From contig MU394150.1 in the NCBI GenBank assembly GCA_022578605.1, positions 42,532-106,531 of the forward strand: a DNA stretch of 64,000 nt, in the 5' to 3' direction. The position numbers were made by a program, and so were the translations under genes. The stretch's first letter is position 1. The number at the start of each line of letters is the position of its first letter. Shown here piece by piece: positions 1 to 11,407 of the stretch. This DNA comes from Camillea tinctor (taxonomy: Eukaryota > Ascomycota > Sordariomycetes > Xylariales > Xylariaceae). The notes below the pieces were generated by a model, which was given only the letters and a program-made list of their open reading frames with translations, ran no database searches and had not been told where the DNA came from.

Positions 1-51
1 TGGGTTGCCTGCTCCCGAAACTTGCTCGACATTGCACAATCACAATCCAGT

Positions 52-1531
52 ATGGCAAGGACACAATTGTGTATCTTCTTGGTAGTTATCCACTGCCTCG
101 GCCTGGGGGCTGCGCAAGCCGGCTTTCCAGTTGAACTCAATAGCACGTTCAGCACGACTGGGTCACGTAATGTCCGCATTGACACAGGCACATACGGACC
201 ACCCGTGGAAGAATACCACTATTTCTACGACCAATGGCCGATTGGGCTCGCCGTCTCCAAGACGGGCCGGGTGTTCACCTGCTACACCCGCGGAACGTAT
301 AACTACACACTGGGCGAAGTTGTCAACGAAACTGCGGAGGCACCCTACCCGAACTTGGAGCTAAACACTCCGCCCGACGGTCTATACAGTGAAACGAATG
401 GCATCATGTTTGGCAGCAGCGATTCGAGCCACTTTATCAGCGTGCAAGCGCTCTATGTCACACCTGACGACACGCTTTGGGTACTCGACAGTGGCCGCCC
501 GACCATCAACCAGTCCTCCCGGCCGAGCTCGACATACGCCGCGCCAGGAGGACCGAAGCTAGTCGCCATAGACTTGAGTACCGACAAGGTCACCCGAACT
601 TATACTCTGCCGCCTAGTGTCCACTATCCCGACTCGTACATGAACGACTTGCGCTTTGACCTTCGAACCAACGCTACCGCGGCCGGGGGTGGTATCGTGT
701 ACATCGTCGACAGCAGTAACGAGGGACGCACAGGATTCATCATGATCGACCTCGCTACGGGGGAGTCCTGGCGCCAGCTAAGCCAGCACCCGAGTACATT
801 GGCCGTATACGAGGTGGTGCCGAGCTACAACGGGATCCCGTTTTACCAGCGGCAGAAGGGACACACGCTCGGATTCCAATCGCCGGGAAACGATGGCGCA
901 GAATTGGATCAGCACGGTGAGGTAAGGGGAAAGGGGGGAGGAGAAAAGGGATATCTAATAAATTGATTAGCTGATTGTACTAACTACCTACGACAGGTGA
1001 TGTACTACTCCGCCCTCACGACAGACTACTTATACTCGATCGAGACGAAGTATCTTCGGGCGAACCCGAGCCTCGATCCCCTAGCAGACAAGCGCGCGTC
1101 GGACAACGTCAAAAACCTCAGGCAGCGCGGGGGTAACGCCAACGGATTCGCAGGAGATAGTCTGGGGAATGTCTATATGCTGATGCCAGAGCATAATGCG
1201 ATTTTCATCTACAAGTAAGTGTTTCCTTTCCCCTCCTCCCAATTCCTGCCATGTCTTTTAATTCTATAAGATAAAATGTAAGTACGTAACCCGGCTGACA
1301 ACTTGCTTACCTAGCTACACAACTGGCCTCACGGTTCCATATGTGAGAGATAGCCGTATGGTCTGGCCTGACAGCGCCAATGCGGGGTGGGATGGTTATC
1401 TCTACTTTACCATCAACCAGCTGCCATACCAACCCGACTTGAATGATGGGGTAGATGGACGAGTGTACCCGGGACTGATATTAAGGGTGAAGATGCCGGA
1501 CGGCGCGAACAAGAACACACTCCTTATTTGA
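52..1531 (+). CDS. Secreted Yellow/major royal jelly protein-like beta-propeller protein
   Basis: Three exons, 52-921, 997-1214 and 1315-1531, give 434 residues. Introns of 75 and 100 bp have GTAAGG and GTAAGT donors, and the first has a TACTAAC branch point; phases 0 and 2 join cleanly. The protein opens with a signal peptide (about residues 1-23, ending GAAQA). It then shows features of the Yellow/MRJP family, related to SMP-30/gluconolactonase six-bladed propellers: WPIGLAVSKTGRVF near residue 75, DDTLWVLDSGRP near 150, and YMNDLRFDL and GGIVYIVDSS near 205-225. Several N-glycosylation sequons fit secretion. Fungal members are extracellular proteins of unproven activity; lactonase or ligand-binding roles are inferred only from fold. 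An in-frame non-ATG extension upstream to position 22 was ignored because the ATG at 52 directly starts the signal peptide. Family call is confident, function is not. Confidence 0.88.
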
Positions 1532-1686
1532 AACCGACTAATGGATGTCACAAGAATAATGGGTATGGGTTGAGTTTCCTTTACTTCGTAGTATTTATTA
1601 CAGATAATAATCAGAAAAATATTGAACTGAGGGTGCGTTTGTACCCCAAAGATGATAAGGCTCAACCGAGTCCTCTTCTAGTCTGT

Positions 1687-2043
1687 TCAATTTTTCGAAC
1701 CCCGTCCTCCTTGACCGCGTTCTGGTCCTTGGGCCAGCCCCTGGGAGTGACCTGCTGAGGCGGGTAGACCCTCCAAGGCTTGTCCATGCTCGTGCTCGGG
1801 GAGCGGTGCTGTCTTGTCGGCCCGATCGACGTGGGAGTCCTAGGTAGGTGTTAGCCAATAATAAAAGAAAGAACAGAGAAAACGAGGGAAGAGAAGAAGA
1901 AGAGGAGGAGGAGGAGGAAGAGGAAAAGGGGACAAAAGCCCTACCTTAGGTGTAACACCACCAGCACCATGAATTATATTGTGATGTGTCTCTGGAGAGA
2001 GATCTTGAGCATTGTCGGCACGGCCACTTCCTTCTCGAGGCAT
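1687..2043 (-). CDS. Small spliced unknown protein, 83 residues
   Basis: On the minus strand an ATG at 2043 opens a 33-codon exon (2043-1945) ending in an AAG|GTAGGG donor. A 105-bp intron (1944-1840) with a CTAACA branch point and long pyrimidine tract ends CCTAG, and a second exon (1839-1687) continues in phase 0 to a TGA. The product is 83 residues, hydrophilic, with no signal peptide or membrane segment. It carries an N-terminal motif GSGRADNA, a central IIHGAGGV and a second VDRADKTAPLPE stretch after the splice. Its Gly/Asp/His-rich make-up resembles short conserved unknown proteins of ascomycetes, which is an impression rather than a search result. Neither exon is long enough to stand out alone, so the splice is the main evidence. 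It converges tail-to-tail with the Yellow-like gene, 155 bp apart. Confidence 0.6.
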
Positions 2044-3534
2044 GGTTGCGGGATGTGTTGCGTGATACTTTACAAGCCCTTTGTTTTGTTTTATTCGTAT
2101 TCGTGTAGATAGGCGTTGTGCTTGGCAAGTCAGAAGTCTGAAGATGCTGATTACCGGCTATAGTTATATAGGTTAGTTAGAGAGGTACATATACCTGGGT
2201 ATCTGCGATATATATAAGATTAAGGTTAAGGTTTTGGTTCTAGTTCTATTTGCTCTCCGTCAACCTGTACCCAACCTGTACCCGTACTAGGTAGTCAATC
2301 GAGGGACACGATCCTTGACGTCATTCTGAAAGACGATCTGAGTTCCAATGTACCTAGGTACGATCCAGTCCGCTTTCATCACGTAATGGTGATGACATGC
2401 TTCTACTATGACTTGTGCGGCCCTCGATAGCCACTGCGATATACTGTCTCATACATATTTAGGTTATCTACCTAGGTACATAAATAATAAACTAGGTATA
2501 TGTCACCGTTGACTCAACGTTGTAGGTAAATGGGATTCGAATAAAAGGTTCGTAATTAGTGCTATATCGTTCAAATTGATATTTAGAAAATCTAGGTACC
2601 TAATATTCACCATCGCGGCAAGTCTAAGGTGAGCAATCTGTTGAAGAACTTATATGGTGCATCAGGAGTTGCCGACTTAGTATGTAGTACTAGGTTAGGT
2701 ACTTGCCTATATTACCCACAGACCCATAGAGAGTTAACAAGGTTGCGGCTGTCTGGGAACCATTTAACCTACATACTAACCTAGTTAAATACCCCACACA
2801 TTGCTCCTCATTGCCCCTCATTGCCTATCTCGGTCGAAACTGATTATATAAACTTGGTAACATACCTACCTTACCTCTAACCCCCAACTCCTGACACTGA
2901 TACATAACTAACTTAAGTTACTTAATTGCCTAATCTAGTAAACTTGCACATTTACACGGTGCAAACCGATTCAATAGTATCGATCACCTAGTAGGGATTT
3001 ATACGGGATCTAGGGCAAGAGATAAGAGCATGGTGACCTATAACACATTGTTCGGTAATTGGTAGTATTTAAGTATCAGGTGCTCGGAGATCGGTGAGAT
3101 TCCATTGCGCAATCCTACATTATTGCTTCGTCATCTTCCGGAGGGTATCGATACAACTTAGTATAACACGATAGAAGCTTGGAACCGGGCTACAGGTAGT
3201 ACCTACGGATACTTTTCTTTTTTTAAGTACCATATCAACCCAATTCAATGCTCGGATTATAAATCAATCCATTGATACCCCACACCTCTTCTAATCTAGT
3301 AATCATACCTGACCTGTATCTGTTGCTTACCTAGGTAGTATATAGGTAGGTAATCTGACTGTCTGGATCTAAGTTATATAAACCCGTCTAACTCCGTATA
3401 AGTCGTTTGGGTTCATCTCATTACAACCGCATCATACTCATCTAACAAACAATATAAAAACGCCTTATTTTCCTCACATACTTGGCATTTGCCTATACCT
3501 ATCTCCAGCTATCCATATAATTCACTGATCAATC
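2044..3534. other. Intergenic, AT-rich spacer with TACCTAGGTA palindromes
   Basis: I see no gene in this 1.5-kb stretch. It separates two divergent starts, the small gene at 1687-2043 and the glutathione transferase at 3535. It contains three exact copies of the palindrome TACCTAGGTA (2351, 2469 and 3328), many partial copies (for example near 2592 and 3345), and a short tandem of TTGCYCCTCA near 2803-2830. The last 120 bases before 3535 are pyrimidine- and A-rich, as expected for a fungal promoter and leader. Confidence 0.6.
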
Positions 3535-4456
3535 ATGGCTTCTCCCAAGTTAACACTATACACGAACCACGGCTGCCCATGTAAGTCTTGTCTATTCTGA
3601 ACTGGCCCCCTAGACTTGGGATTGCTTCGAGTTGAAATGTAAACTAAGGTTATATATATCACTAACACGCTTCACTACTTGGTAGGGGCTCACCGGGCGC
3701 ACATCGCCCTGTCAGAACTGGGACTGCCATTTGAGGAGGAGATTATTGACCTCTCGGTCCCACGAACACCCGAATACTTGAAGGTGAACCCTCGTGGTCT
3801 CGTGCCGTCTCTCAAGGTCGGCGACGAGATCATCACTGAGTCGGCCATTGTTTCTAGCTATCTCGCTGATGCCTATCCCTCCCATCTCGTCCCGGCCTCC
3901 AACGAGCCCAACGGTGCCTTAGCGAGAGCTAGGATTGCCTTCTTCGTCGATACCTACTTCTCCAAGGCCAACAGTTTCCTGTTCAAAGTGGTCGCTGCCA
4001 AGACGGACGCTGAAGCAGAGAGCATCGCTCAGGAGCTCGTCGCTGGCGTGGTCAAGGAAGTCGAGCCTCTTCTGAGCAATGCTGCCCCCTTCTTCAACGG
4101 CAGCGACAAGCTTACTCTTGCCGAGGTGAGATTCCTTCTGTCTTCGCTTTGGGCTTCTTTGTTTGTTTTTTTTCGTCCTTGTTATTGTCTTGATCGAATG
4201 GCAACACCAAGTATACATAGCTAACAAAGAAACTCAACTATAGGTCCTCACCGGCTCGTTCATTGCTCGGCTATGGTCGTGGCCGAAATACGGGCTTTTG
4301 CCTCAAGGTCTCGTTAAGGAGTTCGAGACCAAGGCGCCAAATTTTTACCGCTGGGGCACGGCCGTGAGCCAACACCCCAGTGTAACCAATATCTATAACG
4401 AGGCAGAAATTGCTGAGCGGACCAAGCAGAGATTCGGGGCAGGCCGTTATTCGTGA
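3535..4456 (+). CDS. Glutathione S-transferase, omega-like (Cys active site)
   Basis: Three exons, 3535-3580, 3686-4125 and 4244-4456, encode 232 residues. The first intron splits the Trp codon of the active-site loop. The N-terminal thioredoxin-like domain has the order LTLYTNHGCPWAHR (about residues 6-19), VNPRGLVPSL (near 53-62; the cis-Pro loop) and ITESAIVSSYL (near 69-79; the glutathione gamma-Glu binding E-S pair). An all-helical C-terminal domain follows, with WPKYGLLPQ and FYRWGTAVSQHPSV. The C-P-W-A motif with Cys14 places it with omega/dehydroascorbate-reductase or glutathionyl-hydroquinone-reductase-like fungal GSTs rather than Tyr/Ser classes. Such enzymes do thiol transfer and deglutathionylation in the cytosol. 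No signal peptide is seen. Length is normal for the family. Substrate is not predictable. Confidence 0.9.
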
Positions 4457-4977
4457 GAGGCTTGATAGATATCAGCCCACTTGGTCATGCAATGGGGAGT
4501 GCGGGACTTGAGAATTGGTAACTAGATATTATTAAGGTCGATCTAGCCTGGGGTCATATGACTATGGCATGCCTGATGGGAACTGTCTAGGGATTGTGTG
4601 ATTTAGCAAGAATTTAGCGACTATGAGTTTCTGGCGTATAGAAAGCTCCGAATGCCAATTCTAGTAGGTTGTTATTTATGCTAAAAGCAAATTGCGAAAA
4701 TTTATCGTACTTTCTAGGCGTTCTCCTTTCTCCGCCTCCTTTCCGTAACCAAAGGAGAGGATTTTAATCTATCTACGGGAGCTAACCTTCTTTCTCCTAC
4801 CACCACTATACACTCAACTACTATCGATCACAAACGTTTAACTAATTAGTTAAAAGTATAGATAGAAGTGAGATATCGACTTTTTATCTAGATGTATATA
4901 CAATTTCGGGTGAAGCTCAAAGATATGTACGACCAATAGGCACTCAGGGAGGTCCCCCCCTTACTTCCCCTATCTAC
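4457..4977. other. Short convergent intergenic region
   Basis: About 520 bases between the stop codons of the glutathione transferase and the pectin lyase. It is AT-rich after 4650 and should hold both 3' untranslated regions. I see no open frame or structured element of note. Confidence 0.6.
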
Positions 4978-6271
4978 TCAAATATGTCCAATCCCCGCCG
5001 ACCCGGGCACACTGTTCCTCGCCTCTTCCGCCGACATCGATGCGGCGGGCACGTCGTACCCGGCAAAGTCCCCCCAAAACCCCTCGTCGTCCGCGCCCTC
5101 GAAGTTGCCTGCGTCCGAGTCCCCGTCATACGCGTTTGCTGCGCACGCGCGGCCTAGCGCACCACTCGCAGCGCACCGCTCTCGGCTCGCCGCGTCCGGC
5201 CCGCTGAACAACTGCCCCGCGAAGTCATCTACCGCGACCTGCGCCACGCCCGAGAAAGCGCACCCCTCGAACAGCCCCCGCGCGGCGGACGAGTCGCCCT
5301 CGAGCGCGTGTCCGCTGACCGAGTCCCAGACGCTGTTCACGGCGTGGAAGAGCGTGGTCCCGCTGAGGGCCGGGCCGCGGCCGGAGGTGTAGGTAAGGTA
5401 GTTATCTAGTTAGGAAAAGGGGGGAGGGTAATGGTAAGGCTCGTTAGCTAGCTTCTTTCTGCGGAGGTGGGGGTGACGGGTAAACTCACTCTGGAACGTG
5501 ATCTGGTCACCTTCGCCGACGAGCTCGAGGACCCAGTAGTGGTGGCCGTCGCAGCTGGCCGACCAGCTCGTCTTGCCATCGATGTAATTGTTCGACAGAG
5601 TGATGCGAGTGTTAGGGTCGAACCCGAAGGCGTAATGTTGGCGGCCGATGAGAGAAGTCTGCTCATATTGCTTGGTTAGACTCATCGTTAAGGGGACATT
5701 CACGTTCGTTATTTACCTGGCAATGATCGATCCATATCAAGTCTGTTCCGGACAAGACGATGGCATCACCTCCCCATACATATTCCGGGTTGAGATCCGT
5801 GATATGGATATTCTGAATGATGATATTCGATGCTCCACTCGTCATTCGCAGTCCTTTACCCTTTATGATCCCGCTGCTCCCCGTGCCGACCAGTGTCTTG
5901 TTGCTCTTGACTGTGATGCCCGCTAGTCCTGCATTATCGTAGGAAACCTCGGCTGCGGGATTCGAGCCGCACCAGTCGTTCGCGTTGATCGCGAGTTGGC
6001 AACCCTCTTCTGTACCCCAAGGTGCGCAGCCTGTCTCACTAGTTGTCCCTTCCGATCCGGTAAAATCATACGTCTTCGAGAGTACAATGACTTGCGGCTC
6101 GGAACTACCCAAAAGGTCGACGAGCTCGTCTATGTCGGCGGGATAGACCGGCGAAGCGTCCCCACCGCCAGTAACTCCATATGCGAACCCTTCTGCCGCC
6201 CCTGTCACTACCGCCGCGGCACAGACACCGCCAAGTCCAGCGAGGAGAATAATAGCTCGCGAAATTGGCAT
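4978..6271 (-). CDS. Pectin lyase, polysaccharide lyase family 1
   Basis: Exons 6271-5717, 5658-5490 and 5405-4978 give 383 residues, the usual length of fungal pectin lyases. Introns are 58 and 84 bp, with GTAAAT and GTGAGT donors, and phases 0 and 1 match. Residues 1-20 are a signal peptide. The parallel beta-helix hallmarks follow: [19 protein letters not shown] (near 123-141), [11 protein letters not shown] (near 161-171), WIDH (180-183), IGRQHYAFG (189-197) and CDGHHYW (221-227). An SGRGP segment near 249-253 lies where pectin lyases keep an essential arginine. These motifs match pectin lyase, acting on methyl-esterified polygalacturonan by beta-elimination, rather than calcium-dependent pectate lyase; the split is by my recollection of the two groups. 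Many cysteines fit a secreted, disulfide-bonded enzyme. An upstream in-frame GTG was rejected in favour of the ATG preceding the signal peptide. Confidence 0.92.
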
Positions 6272-7403
6272 TGTTGTTAGCACTTTTCTCTCCTGCACGC
6301 TAGGAGTGGTTGGGGGACAAGGAGAAAAAACAATGTCTTCCTCATTGCAGTAAATCTAGGGAGTCTAGCCATTGTATAAACATCGGAATGATATTTACAA
6401 CTGAGTTGACCTGTACGGATTTGGCTAGGTTTCCGTTGCCCTTAATCAACGTCCGACAGACCAGCCCCTGAAACGTAACGGTATAAATTAGATCTCCATA
6501 GGCGTGCTCTGGAACTAGATCCGTCGTGGGGAAGCAGATGACTTGTTGCTTACTACCAATGTTGTGAATGACAGTGAACTAAATCCCACCAATGAACAGA
6601 AACACCCTGACATCATTGTGACTATGTGTCTAACTACCATACGTGTGATATTATCTAGAAATGCTCTAGCAGGGGTAAATTGTCAGATGGGATGAATAAA
6701 CCTGGGATAGAAAGTCTTGGCACTCATGCTCATCCTTGTTAAGGGATGTGCTCGCCACTACTACTACATATAGTGTACGAAGGCAGGGGCCAAAAGTCTG
6801 CACCCTTCGGTACGCACGACCTTATTTGCCAAGATAGCCAAGGCTTTAGTTGCAGCTGATAACAGCTGTAAAGAGTCAGAATTAAGTTAGCCACTATTTA
6901 CAGTTTTATAATTATAAAGCATATGCACTAATCCTCATTAATCTATAGTGGGTATTTGCAGTAAAGACGCTATATTTATAGCAGAGCTAGACTTGCAGCT
7001 GGTTTTCGGCTGGCAACAGCTGATTCTGGTCCTTGGCATCCTTGGCAAATAAGGTCGTGCGTACCGAAGGGTGCAGACTTTTGGCCCCTCCCTTCGTAGA
7101 GATCTGGGACAGTCGTTTCGCATACATCTTACATTGTTGTAGCATGATTTCTCTCTCGGATCCTTGAGACAGCTATGAGAACGTGTAAATGACAACGACG
7201 GCCACGAAGATGTTTTGGACGATAGCCATTCAATTAAGTAAAGTATTTCTATCCTCCAATGGAGCAGGATGTCAACCCCAGAGACAGAGTGACAGTACAT
7301 ACATTAAATTATATATTCCAAATTGGTTGCTCCTTAGGGTGAAGGGTAAAGTTGTGACAACAGTCTTGTCCAAGAAATTGCTTTCTTCGTTTTTTTCCCT
7401 CCA
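6272..7403. other. Intergenic region carrying a MITE-like element
   Basis: About 1.1 kb between the 5' end of the pectin lyase and the 3' end of the esterase. Apart from the inverted-repeat element at 6776-7098 described separately, I see only short frames with no protein-like character. Confidence 0.6.
6776..7098. mobile_element. MITE-like element with ~68-bp terminal inverted repeats
   Basis: The left arm (about 6776-6843) and right arm (about 7031-7098) are reverse complements over roughly 68 bases with about four differences; both contain GGGGCCAAAAGTCTGCACCC and GGTACGCACGACCTTATTTG. Weaker pairing continues inward through CAGCTG-rich sequence. The 180-bp centre is AT-rich and has no open frame. 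The outermost shared bases on both sides are TA, as for a Tc1/mariner-type TA target duplication, though this dinucleotide alone is weak. Total size of about 323 bp and lack of coding capacity fit a non-autonomous DNA transposon. The high arm identity suggests a fairly recent insertion or selection on the hairpin. The family is unknown to me. Confidence 0.75.
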
Positions 7404-8439
7404 TTAGTTTGGCAGTTTCTGGTCTCTGAAAAAATCCATAATCATGGTGCTAGCATCAAATACCGCTCTGACATGGCCGTCTCTCTCATTATCCGAGTTT
7501 GATGTTGTTGCCGGCCAATCGTGGTCGATGTTGTCCCCGTCATAGACAAATGTAATCAAGCCATCCCCGTAGCTCGAGACTTTGCCGTTATCTGATCTCG
7601 GAATAGGGGCTTCGATGGGCCTCTCTTCCAGCCCCTCCCTTTCCACCCACTGCTGGACCCAGGATGGGATGTCCGGTAAGCAGGGGTCATTCTTACCATG
7701 GTACGGTATCGTCCCATCGGCACCGCCATGGAACGCCAAGAGCGGGATCTCGGTGCGACTCGCATTGCAGGGCACTTCTACGGTGGCGGGATCACAAATG
7801 TCGATCCCCGCAACGTAGTACGCACCAGACACCGGTGCAAATGCGGCGATTCGAGTCGACATCTTCGGATCACAAGCAAGCTGGCTCACAAAACCACCGC
7901 CTTGCGACTTACCCGTGGCATAGATGCGGCTAGTATCGATACACAACACAGCCTCCACGGCATCGAGAACATTGCTTGTGTATCCGAGATCGTCTGACGT
8001 GCTACCTGGTGCTGGTGTCCACGTTGTGTGCTCTGGTCGTGAAGGGTCATCCTGTCGACTGTTTAGTTCGCGATCTTCGCATCCTGAGCTTGCAACTTGT
8101 TTGTCTTTAATAGCCAACACATACAGCAGTTCCTTGTAGATAAACAAGAATATGGTCTACATTGAATGCTGGATTTGTCAAGTTATCTAAGTTGCGTTGG
8201 TGCTCCATGTCACCATTGGCACCATGGTAACTAAGAATCATCGGGGTCGCTTTTTTCTGGTCATAGTTCTCAGGAAGCCAAACTTCGTACTCGCGCCCTC
8301 CTGTAATTGGAAACACCTTCACATCTCCAGGGGTGAGAGGGGGTGCCTGGCCGCAACCATCCGTGGAGGATGACTGAAGAGGCGATGGGGCCCCCAGTGA
8401 GCTAGTAATTAATAGCAGGAAGGTGGTATTCCAATGCAT
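7404..8439 (-). CDS. Secreted feruloyl-esterase-like alpha/beta hydrolase
   Basis: Two exons, 8439-8125 and 8051-7404, with a 73-bp phase-0 intron, encode 320 residues. Residues 1-16 are a signal peptide. The mature N-terminus starts with a CGQAPPLTPG-type segment seen in fungal type B/C/D feruloyl esterases and poly(hydroxybutyrate)-depolymerase-like esterases. Conserved points: SYHGANGD (near 70), the nucleophile elbow GKSQG with Ser154, HGGADGTIPYHG with the likely acid Asp217, and IDHDWP with the likely His282. The family hydrolyses ferulate esters on arabinoxylan or pectin side chains; an acetyl-xylan-esterase-like specificity cannot be excluded. It lies next to the pectin lyase, and both would act outside the cell on plant wall polymers. 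Eight or more cysteines in the mature part suit an extracellular fold. Confidence 0.87.
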
Positions 8440-9612
8440 TATCGAGTTTATGGTTTAGTAAAATTTATTATGATTGGAAAAAAACAAAAGTGAAAAATTT
8501 GGCGGGACCGTTGTGAATTTATACCCATTGAATATGACAGATAAATGGCCAGACAAGTAGTCTGTATGCATGTAGGCAATGTTTATATGGATTATGATGA
8601 ATAGTGTCTAGCACTTACTCAGCCCTAGACTGAGCTGAGCCATGGAATTAGCCAATACGGCACGGTTGTCTTACTTTCGGCTACGATCTACTTGATGATC
8701 TTCTGCAAGCTTAAGACACTAGCCCTGAGTCTAGTTACTTAGATTTTGGTGGACGTGTGCACTTAGGAGTCCATGCATACATATGTACCTGTTGCTGATG
8801 GCTGACATCAGAGGAGCCCGGAAACCCGAGTACACTATCCTCGGCACTTAGTAAAGGGGAATCAACAGGAATACTCAACCGCGGATATCATGACTCGAAA
8901 TTATAACAGTGAACGCGAGAGACACACACGAAAGAAAAAAAAAATAGAAAAAACACCTCTGAAGGTTGACAAAGGATTTGGACCGCAAGGAAACTATAAT
9001 ATACCAGGCTAGTTCTTTGATCATCCACTATTTCTTTCTTCACAATAGAGCACTGGTAAGAGAGCGCTTCTTTATTTCTTAAAGCTGGTGCCCAACTAAG
9101 TAAGGATCTTCGAAGTCTAGCAATCTATGAATTGTCAACCCCGATCAAGGTCACTTTATTGTTTCGGACTTGGGATCTAGCTAGATCAAAACCTGTGACA
9201 TCATGTAGAATTCCAGCAACACTATATTGTGGCCATTATGCTCTAGAAGCTATATGAATAGTGCATCAGGATAAACGGATATGAAAAATTGAATTAGGTA
9301 TGTTGGGTATCCATGTTATAACATATCCATTTTGGAGCATAGATACAGTAAATTGAAAATTTGTAAGCAGAAGCGATAAAGGGTGGCTCTCACGATAGGA
9401 TCATGTGTTGCGAATGGATATATACGCTCTTAGCTAACCTAGCAAGAGCGGTATCGCTTTTCCTCTCCATATCATATCACTTGTTACTTTTGTCTCGCAT
9501 ACTAGGAGGGATACAGGCTTCTGTATGCGACGGGTATAGTGAACACGATCGATGCCTTGATTACCCTGCCATTCCCCCATAAGAATTGCAAATGAGATGG
9601 ACGATACATGGC
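8440..9612. other. Intergenic, no gene seen
   Basis: About 1.17 kb of AT-rich DNA upstream of the esterase and downstream of the permease. It contains a short A tract near 8930-8955. No protein-like frame, repeat or RNA gene was recognised. Confidence 0.55.
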
Positions 9613-11407
9613 TTAGTATGCCCAATCCCGACTCTCGCTCTGTGCATCTCGCGAGCCTCGTTTATTCATTCTCCCATACCACAGCCTCAAACTCATAGCC
9701 ACAGCAGCAACGAACAAATTACACGACGCGCAGACAAAGTTACCGGTCGGATACCCGTTCTCAGCTTCATCTGCTTTCCATATCCACTGGGCTATGATTT
9801 GCCCGATGCCCGCACATGAGTTGTGTAATGCGATAGCGAAAGGGATAGTCCGCAGGCTGGGCGTATTGCAAGTCACCCAGTTTGTCATAGCCGGAGCAGC
9901 CGGAAACGCACCGGCTGCTGCCATACACAGGCAGCCGTACCGTTGTACGTAAGACGTTGTAGGGAGAAGCCCGGCCGTAAGCCATCCCAATCCCCCGATG
10001 ATAGAGATGATCGTGATATGCCAGCCCCGGGCATTGAAGTAGTCGGCGGAATAGGACACCGTTATTGCAACCACGAAACCGACAACCCACTATAAAATGA
10101 AGGGAAGTTAGCGGTGCGAACAGAGTATAGGGGATATTTTATTCTAAAGCCAACGTACAGGCGGGACTGTTAATAGTTGCGCTTGAATTGATTCATATCC
10201 AAGTCCAGTCACGATTGTTGGGGTGAAAAAGGTAAACGACCCCTGAGTCACAACATTAGCTACCTGCGCGCCTATTAGTGTATGCTTCCAACAAAATAGA
10301 TTGAAACAGTACGAATGTGTACGTAGGCGAAATAATGTGCCAGCATGCGTGGGCTTAAGAAGGTTGCGACGATCTCCTTGCGGGTAGCGTGTTCTCGATT
10401 GTAACCGCCACCTCTCTCTTTCAGGCGGTCCTCGGCGAATTTCTTATCAGATTCGTTCAGCCACTTCGAGCGGGAAGGGTAGTCAGGAAGAATAAGGAGT
10501 GTTGGCGGCACGCTGAGAATGGTGATAATGCCCTCTACGATGAACAGCCAGCGAAACCCCTGAAGCCCAGCAGCTCCGTTGACTTGACCGATCCCGTAAG
10601 CTATAACTCCACCAAACGCGCCTGCAAGATTACAGAAGGCGATCACCAAGGCGATACGGACAGATCTTTCGTTGTGAGGATACCAAATTGCTATGAGATA
10701 GACAATTCCTAGGAGAGAATTCAGTTCAACCCTTCTTCATACAAGGGGTATTATAGTCAACCATACCAGGAAAAAAGCCTGCCTCGAACTAGAAAGGTTA
10801 GTGGTAGTTGGATTAAGGGTTCAACTGACATCATTCTCGGACTGTAGGTCGTCCGTATGAGTCGTGTGCTCATAATATACTCACCACCCCTATGAGCAAC
10901 CGTAGAGCGAGGACGGTAGGATAGTTCCGAACGCCTGCAAACCCCAGAGTCAAGACGCCCCAGAAGCCAAGAAGGGTTCCTAACCACACCGATGGGCGTA
11001 CATAATGCTTCATGACCCAATTAGAGGGAACTTCGAAGACGGTGTACGCGAGACTGAACAGAGTCACGGTGAGCGCATACCCCTGGGCCGTCATGCCGGT
11101 CTGCTGGAGCATGTCGTCTCCACTCTCCTGGTTGAGAACTCGGGCATTTCCAATGTTGCCGCGATCGAGGAAGTTAAGTAGATACAGCCAGCAGCATAGC
11201 GGGAGGATTCGCGCATCGAGACTCCGGCTAAGACGTTTGCTACGCGCATAGTTGAACTCATGTACGATGCTGCCTTCTGCTTCTTCTCTCTGTGAATCAA
11301 GGTTTCCCTATGGCTTGTTACTGATAGGTTTTTGTCCCATGAAATCGATAATAACTCACCTCTACGTGATGATCCTCGATGGGCTCTGATGTCTCTGGTT
11401 TTTCCAT
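9613..11407 (-). CDS. MFS permease of the Dal5/allantoate-anion:cation symporter family
   Basis: Six exons, 11407-11360, 11289-10885, 10788-10767 (22-bp microexon), 10708-10323, 10263-10159 and 10089-9613, give 480 residues. Five introns of 58-96 bp all have GT-AG ends and matching phases. The product begins with a short acidic tail and then shows family segments: WLYLLNFLDRGNIGNAR (first helix), SLAYTVFEVPSNWVMK, LLIGVVFEAGFFPG (assembled across the microexon), GGVIAYGI, LQGFRWLFIVEG and PEYPSRSKW-like LPDYPSRSKW. About twelve membrane helices are expected. Relatives move allantoate, nicotinate, biotin, panthothenate or similar organic anions with protons across the plasma membrane; the substrate here is unknown. 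The fifth exon start is the least certain: an alternative 41-bp intron also keeps frame, but the 59-bp version has a CTAAT branch point and restores a better family-like join. Confidence 0.87.

Noticed and set aside
5063..6298. GTG-initiated upstream extension of the pectin lyase
   Set aside because: Not an ATG, and it would bury the signal peptide behind nine polar residues.
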